Assembly (NCBI GenBank): GCA_002840535.1
Contig: PHBH01000013.1
Span: 1 to 64,000, forward strand
Direction: 5' to 3'
DNA length: 64,000 nucleotides
Source: Deltaproteobacteria bacterium HGW-Deltaproteobacteria-15
GTDB taxonomy: Bacteria > Desulfobacterota > DSM-4660 > Desulfatiglandales > HGW-15
Every line of letters starts with the position of its first letter. Within the stretch, counting starts at the first letter, position 1. Shown here one piece after another: positions 58,144 through 64,000 of this stretch. The position numbers and the translations under genes were made by a program. The notes beneath the pieces were generated by a model. It saw only the letters and a program-made list of their open reading frames with translations. It searched no databases and was not told where the DNA came from.

Positions 58144-59886
58144 TTACGACCGCAAGGCCTTGGCGAGCTTTATCTCCAGGTCGCACTGGAGGCACCGTTT
58201 GGCTTCGCTTACGGCCTGCTCGTCGCTGAAGCAGAGATCGACCTCCCGGAAGTTGTCCCTTCTCTCTTCCAGGGGCAGGTGAGGGGCCGACTCCCTGGCG
58301 AGATCGGCAAACCCTTTTTCCCTTTTACCGGTATAAGACTCGAATTCAGACCGTTGCGCAAGAGTCTCTCCGATTACACCGTCTCCGCCGAGAAAACGAT
58401 CAATGGCCGTTGCCGCCCTGCGTCCTGCTGCAATGGCATCGATGATGGCGCCTGGACCCTTGGTCGCATCGCCGCCTGCGAATACTCCCGGAACGGTTGT
58501 CTCGTGCGTTTCTGGATCGATCACGATCAGGCCTCTCTCGGATTTCACATCGCCGCAGGAGGCAAGAAAGGAATTCTCGGCCGATTGCCCGATCGCCAGG
58601 ATGACCTGGTCCGCATCAACCGTTCTTTGCTCTTCGCCGAATGCCGGGCAGAAATTTCCCTTTTCGTCAAAGACGCACGTACAGGTCACGAGTTCGATTG
58701 CCTTCACGTTTCCGTTCTCGCGGATGATCCGGTTCGGGCCCCAGGAAGGCATGAGGTTAACTCCCTCTTCCAGCGCCTGCGCGATCTCCCATGGGCTTGC
58801 AGGCATCTCTTCCCTGCTCTCCAGGCACGCCATGGTGACCTGCTTCGCACCGGTACGCAATGCGGTCAGGGCCACGTCCACCGCAACATTGCCGCCGCCG
58901 ACAACGAGAACCCTGTCCTTCAGCCGGGTCTCCTTGCCTGCGCTTACTTCGGCCAGAAAATCGACACCCCAAAGCACGCCTTGCGAGTCAGACCCTTCCA
59001 AGGGGATCTTACGGCTCTCTTGAAGCCCTGTTGCAATGAACACGGCTCCATAGCCCTCGTTCTTCAACTGGTCCGGGGCAAAATCCTTCCCCAGCCTTTT
59101 GCCGGTCTCGAGTCTGATCCCCAGGCTCAGTATCTGAGCAATCTCCTTTTCAAGCACCTCTTCAGGGAGCCGGTAAGAGGGGATCCCGTACCTCATCATC
59201 CCGCCTGCTTTTTCCCGGGCTTCGAAGACAGTGACTTCGTGGCCTTTCTTTCGAAGGTAAAAGGCTACCGTAAGCCCGGCAGGCCCTGAACCGATCACCG
59301 CCACTTTGCGGCCCGTGGTCTCCTTCACATTGGCTGCCGCCATGAAAGTGCCGTCTGCCTTTTCGGCTGCATACCTTTTCAAGGAACAAATGGAAACGGA
59401 TTGATTGACCTCGCCCCGACGGCACTCCGTCTCACATGGATGCATGCACACCCTTCCGAGTATGCCGGGGAAGGGGACCTTTTCCAGGATCAGCTTGTAG
59501 GCCTCTTCCGGCTTACCCTGAGCAATGAGCCTCACATATCCAGGGACATCGATTCCAGCAGGGCAGGCTGCGGCACATGGGGGGGTCTCCTCGGGTACAA
59601 AATCGGCAGGCCCCATTGAACGGAGCGGGCGGATGATGTCCAGGACCGCAATGCCGTTCGGGCAGACGGTTTCACATCTGCCGCAGGTCGTGCAGCGCCA
59701 CGGAAGCGGCGTGTTCGCAATCTCCTCGGCCAGATCGAGCTCGATGAATCGGACAATCCGCCGGATATTGAAATCGTCCTTGCCCGTGATCGGACAGGCG
59801 GAGCTGCAGCATCCGCACTGCTCGCAGGTGCGGAATTTTTCGACGCCACCCAGTTTCTCCAACAAGGCTGTTCTATTCTCGCTCAT
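58144..59886 (-). CDS. HdrC-like/GltD-like FAD oxidoreductase
   Basis: 580 residues. N-terminal HdrC-like part with two [4Fe-4S] sites (CEQCGCCSSACPITG; CTTCGRCETVCPNGI), then the glutamate-synthase-small-chain type Fe-S domain (CAAACPAGIDVPGYV; GRVCMHPCETECRRG), then FAD and NAD(P) Rossmann domains (VAVIGSGPAGLTVAFYL; VLVVGGGNVAVDVALTA) and IFAGGDATKGPG. It probably passes electrons between NAD(P)H and an Hdr complex. The ATG at 59886 is preferred over GTG 59901. It is in the same direction as the HdrA genes but separated by a repeat-rich gap of 413 bases. Confidence 0.9.
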   Translation of the reverse strand: MSENRTALLEKLGGVEKFRTCEQCGCCSSACPITGKDDFNIRRIVRFIELDLAEEIANTPLPWRCTTCGRCETVCPNGIAVLDIIRPLRSMGPADFVPEETPPCAAACPAGIDVPGYVRLIAQGKPEEAYKLILEKVPFPGILGRVCMHPCETECRRGEVNQSVSICSLKRYAAEKADGTFMAAANVKETTGRKVAVIGSGPAGLTVAFYLRKKGHEVTVFEAREKAGGMMRYGIPSYRLPEEVLEKEIAQILSLGIRLETGKRLGKDFAPDQLKNEGYGAVFIATGLQESRKIPLEGSDSQGVLWGVDFLAEVSAGKETRLKDRVLVVGGGNVAVDVALTALRTGAKQVTMACLESREEMPASPWEIAQALEEGVNLMPSWGPNRIIRENGNVKAIELVTCTCVFDEKGNFCPAFGEEQRTVDADQVILAIGQSAENSFLASCGDVKSERGLIVIDPETHETTVPGVFAGGDATKGPGAIIDAIAAGRRAATAIDRFLGGDGVIGETLAQRSEFESYTGKREKGFADLARESAPHLPLEERRDNFREVDLCFSDEQAVSEAKRCLQCDLEIKLAKALRS

Positions 59887-59950
59887 TGTCGTCCCGTTCA
59901 CCGGAGAAAATTGTTATCCACAGATTACACAGATTTCTCAAATCAGGTTT

Positions 59951-59980
59951 TGATGGGTTTCGCTCCGCTCTACCCACCTA
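59951..59980. repeat. diverged GATGGGTTTCGC...ACCCA repeat
   Basis: GATGGGTTTCGCTCCGCTCT then ACCCACC corresponds to the arms of the perfect inverted repeat at 22131-22279. Confidence 0.55.
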
Positions 59981-60000
59981 CCAGTCTAGAAAAGAAATTT

Positions 60001-60260
60001 CACCGCAGAGACGCAGAGGGCGCAGAGTGAATTTCCCTTTTTTGTCTGACGGGAGATGCCGTCGGACAAAAAGATATGCTCACAACATACTCTCGATTTG
60101 ATCCATTCGAAGATGAACATGCCTGCTGCGCGTTTCATATTATCCGTCAAAGACTTGCTGAGACCGCTCGGAACGCGAGTATTTTCAAATGGCGGTATCT
60201 CCCGCCATTTGAAAAGTATAGACTCTCTCTGCGTTCTCTGCGCCTCTGCGGTGAACCCTT
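60001..60260. repeat. 260-base nested palindromic element
   Basis: Outer arms CACCGCAGAGACGCAGAGGG then CGCAGAG (60001-60027) and the inverse CTCTGCGTTCTCTGCGCCTC then TGCGGTG (about 60228-60253). Inside, TTTTTGTCTGACGG/CCGTCGGACAAAAA (60039-60052/60059-60072) and TTTTCAAATGGCGG/CCGCCATTTGAAAA (60182-60195/60202-60215) form strong hairpins. No coding capacity. Confidence 0.65.
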
Positions 60261-60299
60261 CTTGGCTCTTGTTTCTGTTCGCTGACTTCTGCTTACTGC

Positions 60300-62363
60300 C
60301 TACTTCCCTAAATCCAGCTTCTTCACCATCTCCCGCATGGTGTTTGCGAATTTCGGTCCGTCCGCGGCCGAGCACCAGACGTTCCAGAGTTTTTCCGGAT
60401 CATACCCTTTCTTGGAAATGACCTTCTTCGCCCTCTTGATCCTTGTTTCACAGGCGTAATTGCCGGTGATGTAGTGGCAGGTGGGGAACTCACAACCGGC
60501 TACCAGCACGCCGGCCGCGCCCTTCTCAAAGGCGCGCTCGATCAGCTTTATCGGCACCCGGGCCGAACACATGACCCTGATCAAACGCGCGTTGGTCGGG
60601 TATTGCAGCCGGCTCACTCCGGCCATGTCCACGCCGCCGAGCGCGCACCAGTGGCAGACAAAACCGAGGATCTTCTTTTCGGCGTTCTCTTCGAGAGCCG
60701 CATCCACCTGGGCCTGGAGCTGATCGTCCGAATAATGGACAATGGCGATGCACTCCTTCGGGCAATCCGCGGCACAGAGACCGCAGCCCTTGCAGAGGGC
60801 CTTCACCACTGACGGTTGTTTTTGTTCATTCACCTGGATGGCGCCATAGGGGCACCGCTTGCTGCAGAGCCCGCAAGCATTGCAGTCGGTAAGATCAATA
60901 TCGGCCACGATTCCTTCGGCTTCGATGTGGCCGTTCTTCATGGGAATGGAAACCCTCATGGCAGCGCCGATGCCCTCTTCGCAGCTTTCCTTGAAGGTCT
61001 TCGGGTTCTTTGCGCACCCGCATAGGGCTATGCCGTCTGCCGGGAAATCGAGCGGACCAAGTTTGATGTGGCGCTCCTGGAAAAAACCCTCGGCATTGCT
61101 GGAGACCTTCAGATGTCCCTTCAGCGCCTCCATGGTTTCATCCCCTTCAAAGCCGACAGTCAGCACCAGCAGATCGGCAGGCAGGATGAAATCCTTTCCG
61201 CTCAGGATGTCACAGACCTTCACCTTCAGCTTGCCGTCCTCATTCACGACCTCGGGATAGCGATCGTCCGGGAACCGGATGAACTTCACCCCTGCGGCCT
61301 TGGCCGCATCCAGTTGGAAGTGCTCCTCCTTGACCATGCTGAGGTCCCTGTAAAGGACATGGACCAGGGAGTCCTTGTTCAGGTTCTTGAGCGTGAAGGC
61401 GTTCTTTACAGACACAGGGCAGCCGATACTGCAGCAGCCCTTGGTCTCGTTCTTGGAGCCTACGCAGTTGATGATCACGGTCTTTTTCGGTTGGTCGATC
61501 TGGCCGATTTTGAGGAAGGCTTCCAGCTCGAGCTGAGTGACGACCCTGGGATCACTCCCATAGAAATATTGGCCTTCGGGCCGGATTTCCCGCATACCGG
61601 TCGCCACGACAATGGTGGAGACGTCCAGATTCTCGCTTGTGCCGTTGCTCCTGAGCTTCACCTTGTAGTTCCCGATATACCCTTTGACCTCCTCTATCTC
61701 CGCCTGGGTGAAAACCCTGATGTTCGGTTCGGCAGCCACAAGTCCCTTCATCCTCTTGACGATCTCTTCTGCAACCGCCTCGCCGTGCTCATGGGAAATC
61801 GTCGTGATTCGATTGAGAAGGCCTCCGAGCTCCGGCTGCTTTTCCACCAGGAGCGCCTGAAAACCCTGCCTGGCAACGTGGAGCGCCGTATTCATGCCTG
61901 CAACGCCCCCGCCTATGATCATGCACTCTTTTCCCACGGGCAGGCGGATCTCTTCGCCTTTTTCGAGGAGTGCGGCCTTGGCCACTCCCATCTTGACGAG
62001 GTCCTTTGCCTTCTGGGTAGCGGCATCGGGTTCGTTCATGTGGACCCAGGAAACCTGCTCCCGGATGCTCACGAACTCCAGAAGATAGGGATTCAGCCCC
62101 GCCTCCCTGACCGTCTGCTTGAAAAGAGGCTCATGGGTTCTTGGGGTGCAGGAGGCAATGACGACCCGATTCAGGTTCTGATCCTTTATGGACCTCTGCA
62201 TGGAGCCCAACGCATCCACAGAGCAGGACCATTTGCCCTCGTCCGCGAAGGCTACGTGGGGGAGCCCTCTCGCATACTCCACCACCTCGGGTACCCTGAC
62301 CACCCCCGCGATGTTGGAGCCGCAGTCACAGATGAAAACGCCTATTCTGATTTCTTCACTCAT
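60300..62363 (-). CDS. hdrA: HdrA-MvhD fusion
   Basis: 687 residues. The HdrA part has a Cys-containing start (GVFICDCGSNIAGVV), the FAD loop CMIIGGGVAGMNTALHVA, NCVGSKNETKGCCSIGCPV, and two ferredoxin sites (CNACGLCSKRCPYGAI; CKGCGLCAADCPKECI). The C-terminal ~115 residues form an MvhD domain (GFVCHWCALGGVDMAG; VMCSARVPIKLIERAF; CEFPTCHYITGNY), the Fe-S protein that links hydrogenase or formate dehydrogenase to Hdr. HdrA is the flavin-bifurcating subunit, so this is a probable bifurcation node. ATG 62363 is preferred over an upstream start. Confidence 0.93.
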   Translation of the reverse strand: MSEEIRIGVFICDCGSNIAGVVRVPEVVEYARGLPHVAFADEGKWSCSVDALGSMQRSIKDQNLNRVVIASCTPRTHEPLFKQTVREAGLNPYLLEFVSIREQVSWVHMNEPDAATQKAKDLVKMGVAKAALLEKGEEIRLPVGKECMIIGGGVAGMNTALHVARQGFQALLVEKQPELGGLLNRITTISHEHGEAVAEEIVKRMKGLVAAEPNIRVFTQAEIEEVKGYIGNYKVKLRSNGTSENLDVSTIVVATGMREIRPEGQYFYGSDPRVVTQLELEAFLKIGQIDQPKKTVIINCVGSKNETKGCCSIGCPVSVKNAFTLKNLNKDSLVHVLYRDLSMVKEEHFQLDAAKAAGVKFIRFPDDRYPEVVNEDGKLKVKVCDILSGKDFILPADLLVLTVGFEGDETMEALKGHLKVSSNAEGFFQERHIKLGPLDFPADGIALCGCAKNPKTFKESCEEGIGAAMRVSIPMKNGHIEAEGIVADIDLTDCNACGLCSKRCPYGAIQVNEQKQPSVVKALCKGCGLCAADCPKECIAIVHYSDDQLQAQVDAALEENAEKKILGFVCHWCALGGVDMAGVSRLQYPTNARLIRVMCSARVPIKLIERAFEKGAAGVLVAGCEFPTCHYITGNYACETRIKRAKKVISKKGYDPEKLWNVWCSAADGPKFANTMREMVKKLDLGK

Positions 62364-62421
62364 CGGATGTCTCCCACTCAAGCCAAACCACTCGACCCTT
62401 GCAGGTCACAGGCCGGAATAC

Positions 62422-62486
62422 TGGAATGATGAAATAGTGGAATCAATGGGATATCAAACCCATGCTTCCAATATTCCATCATTCCA
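62422..62486. repeat. inverted repeat between hdrA genes
   Basis: TGGAATGATGAAATAGTGGA (62422-62441) and TCCAATATTCCATCATTCCA (62467-62486) are inverse complements at 18 of 20 positions, with a 25-base loop. Confidence 0.65.
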
Positions 62487-62487
62487 C

Positions 62488-63429
62488 TCACGCATGTAAA
62501 ATGGCCTTCATGCTCGCTGCCGCCGCCTGGACCACCGATTCGGAGATGTCTATCGGCCCTGCGGCGCCGCCGCAGAGATAGATTCCTTCCACATTCGTCT
62601 CAAGGGGCGCCATTAACGGATCCTTTTCCTTGAAGTAGCCCAACTTGTCCCGATCGATTTTGAGAACCTTGGCCAGTCTCTCGTTCCGCTCGCTCGGAAG
62701 CAGCCCTGTGGAAAGGACGAGGAGCTCGACCTCCTCCTTCATGAGCCGCCCGCTTTCCAGATCCTCGTACCGGATGGTGAGATTCCCCGTGGCCTTGTCC
62801 TCGAAGACATCATATGGCCGCGCCCTCACATACCTGACCCCCTGTTCCTTTGCCTTCCTGTAAAAAGACCAGAAGCCCTTTCCGTAAGCCTTCAGATCGT
62901 TGTAGTAGACGATCGTCTCCACGGATGGATCGTGCTCCTTGGTGATAATGGTCTGTTTGGCAGCCACCATGCAGCAGACTTTGGAGCAATACGGGACACC
63001 GCCGGCCAGTCCCCTGCCCGCGCATTGGATCCACGCAATCTTGTGTGCGTGCTTCTTGTCCGAAGGTCTGATGATGTGCCCTGCCGTAGGCCCACCCGCA
63101 TTCATCAGCCTTTCAAACTCTGTGTAGGTGATCACATTGTCATAGATCTGGTATCCGTGAAGGCCCCTCGGGGGTTTTGCATCCTGGATGCCGGCCGCAA
63201 CCACAATGCTCTTCACCTCCACATCCAGGTTTTTAGCTGATTGCCACAATCGGACCGCATCCTTTCCCTCCTTCTTGCATGCCGCCACGCACAAGGCGAT
63301 CGGGCACTCACGGCACTGGCTGCAGTCCACGACGCATCCGCCCACGCAGGAACCCTGGGGGCGCATCTTCCCGTTTCTGCAGTCGGGATCGAGCACAGCC
63401 ACATTGGGGACGGCCTGGGGAAAGGCCAT
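62488..63429 (-). CDS. HdrA-like protein, C-terminal part (split HdrA)
   Basis: 313 residues without the N-terminal FAD-binding loop. Begins with a Cys-rich region (CRNGKMRPQGSCVGGCVVDC; CRECPIALCVAACK), continues with VKSIVVAAGIQDAKPP, WIQCAGRG, YCSKVCCMVA and the C-terminal FAD-type IYLCGGAAGPIDISESV. Together with the gene 9 bases upstream it equals an HdrA without its own ferredoxin tail. Two polypeptides would have to join to bind FAD. Confidence 0.85.
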   Translation of the reverse strand: MAFPQAVPNVAVLDPDCRNGKMRPQGSCVGGCVVDCSQCRECPIALCVAACKKEGKDAVRLWQSAKNLDVEVKSIVVAAGIQDAKPPRGLHGYQIYDNVITYTEFERLMNAGGPTAGHIIRPSDKKHAHKIAWIQCAGRGLAGGVPYCSKVCCMVAAKQTIITKEHDPSVETIVYYNDLKAYGKGFWSFYRKAKEQGVRYVRARPYDVFEDKATGNLTIRYEDLESGRLMKEEVELLVLSTGLLPSERNERLAKVLKIDRDKLGYFKEKDPLMAPLETNVEGIYLCGGAAGPIDISESVVQAAAASMKAILHA

Positions 63430-63438
63430 GTAGATCAG

Positions 63439-63834
63439 TTACCTGGTACCGCCGATCTTCCCGTCCATTTCATGAGGCACCGTGACCGGACAGGCCTCCA
63501 TACAGGCACCGCATCCCGTGCACTTCTCCTCATCCACGAACCTGGCCTTTCTGACGAGACGCACCTTGAATCCGCCGTCGGCCTTGTTGACCTTTCTCAC
63601 TTCCGTGTTGGTCAGGATCTCGATGTTGGGATGATTGTCCACCTCGTACATTTGAGGCGCCTCAATGCATATGGAGCAGTCGTTGGTCGGGAAGGTCTTG
63701 TCCAGACGGGCCATCATTCCGCCGATGCTGGCCGTATCATCCACCAGGTAGACATGGGCACCATATTTCGCCGCATTCAAGGCGCAGTTGATGCCCGCGA
63801 CCCCCGCACCGATGATGAGAATGGAATCAGCCAT
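63439..63834 (-). CDS. HdrA-like protein, N-terminal FAD part (split HdrA)
   Basis: 131 residues. FAD loop ILIIGAGVAGINCALNAAKY, IGGMMARLDKTFPTNDCSIC with the HdrA cysteines, and one ferredoxin motif CTGCGACMEACPVTVP. The stop lies 9 bases before the C-terminal partner. Full HdrA proteins carry both parts in one chain; the reading frames differ, so this is either a true gene split or a frameshift. Confidence 0.85.
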   Translation of the reverse strand: MADSILIIGAGVAGINCALNAAKYGAHVYLVDDTASIGGMMARLDKTFPTNDCSICIEAPQMYEVDNHPNIEILTNTEVRKVNKADGGFKVRLVRKARFVDEEKCTGCGACMEACPVTVPHEMDGKIGGTR

Positions 63835-63920
63835 AGCTCTGCTCCGCCTTTGCAAAAATCCGACCCCGCATGCCTTTCGGGGTGAAGTTTATGGCTCTGG
63901 CACACCCGTCCCGCTTCGCA

Positions 63921-64000
63921 CTATATCTCCGTGACAATGATCGCCTTCGATTTACAAACCGCTTCACAGGTCCGGCAGCCCAGGCAGTTCTGGGGACGGT
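63921..64000 (-). CDS. partial ferredoxin-type protein at window edge
   Basis: Stop at 63921-63923 (minus strand). Reading backwards from the edge, the peptide CLGCRTCEAVCKSKAIIVTE carries a C-x2-C-x2-C-x3-C [4Fe-4S] motif. Probably the C-terminus of a ferredoxin or Hdr-associated subunit and the first gene of the operon. Only about 26 residues are in the window. Confidence 0.6.
   Translation of the reverse strand, partial: RPQNCLGCRTCEAVCKSKAIIVTEI

Larger units (their letters stand above)
59887..60299. other. intergenic filled with repeats
   Basis: 413 bases, mostly the repeats listed at 59951-59980 and 60001-60260. No gene. Confidence 0.6.

Noticed and set aside
60300..62363. Selenocysteine in the MvhD domain
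   Set aside because: Cys codons are present at the expected positions and no in-frame TGA is seen.
61068..62429. 453-residue open frame on the plus strand
   Set aside because: Antisense to the HdrA-MvhD gene.

Overview
The window reads as a chromosomal segment of an anaerobic bacterium, most likely a deltaproteobacterium in the broad sense (Desulfobacterota/Thermodesulfobacteriota), either sulfate-reducing or syntrophic. The signs are HdrA/MvhD-type electron-transfer proteins, several Mo/W bis-MGD oxidoreductases, an FmdE protein, class III PHA synthases, sigma-54 control, and many intergenic palindromic repeats of the kinds common in that group. This is inference from gene content; no rRNA, tRNA or CRISPR was seen.

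Left part (1-24 kb): a hypothetical protein; rsgA; a periplasmic-binding/TRIC fusion; a GAF-GAF-AAA+-Fis sigma-54 activator followed by a -24/-12 promoter and a molybdopterin oxidoreductase with an overlapping small ORF; an MBL-fold hydrolase and a second molybdopterin oxidoreductase on the other strand; membrane and transport genes (MFS, SLC13); a histidine kinase with two stand-alone receivers; a PAP2 phosphatase; and a MoeA/Mog-like plus FmdE pair behind a palindromic operator candidate.

Centre (24.5-45 kb, all minus strand): the main result. A nearly uninterrupted array encodes what looks like complete anaerobic gallate/pyrogallol/phloroglucinol catabolism. In transcription order: radical SAM protein, flavoprotein, UbiD-family decarboxylase (gallate to pyrogallol is the natural guess), TRAP transporter (dctPQM), IclR regulator, branched-chain-type ABC importer, large and small subunits of a pyrogallol-phloroglucinol transhydroxylase, a cupin, a BKACE-type beta-keto acid cleavage enzyme (triacetate to acetoacetyl units), an SDR (phloroglucinol reductase candidate), a 3-hydroxyacyl-CoA dehydrogenase-like protein (3-hydroxy-5-oxohexanoate dehydrogenase candidate) and a cyclase-family hydrolase (dihydrophloroglucinol cyclohydrolase candidate). 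The expected products are acetoacetate and acetoacetyl-CoA.

Right part (45-64 kb): a class V aminotransferase and an amidase; a polyhydroxyalkanoate island (two class III PhaC, one PhaE, three small phasin/PhaE-like proteins, a PhaJ-like MaoC hydratase, an intracellular PHA depolymerase), which could store the C4 products of aromatic breakdown; an ADP-ribosylglycohydrolase; and at the right edge a minus-strand electron-transfer operon (partial ferredoxin, HdrA split into two genes, HdrA-MvhD fusion, HdrC/GltD-like flavoprotein) that runs out of the window.

Intergenic DNA is rich in hairpin-forming repeats of several families, including a MITE-like element inserted between livF and livH whose right end forms the livF stop codon.
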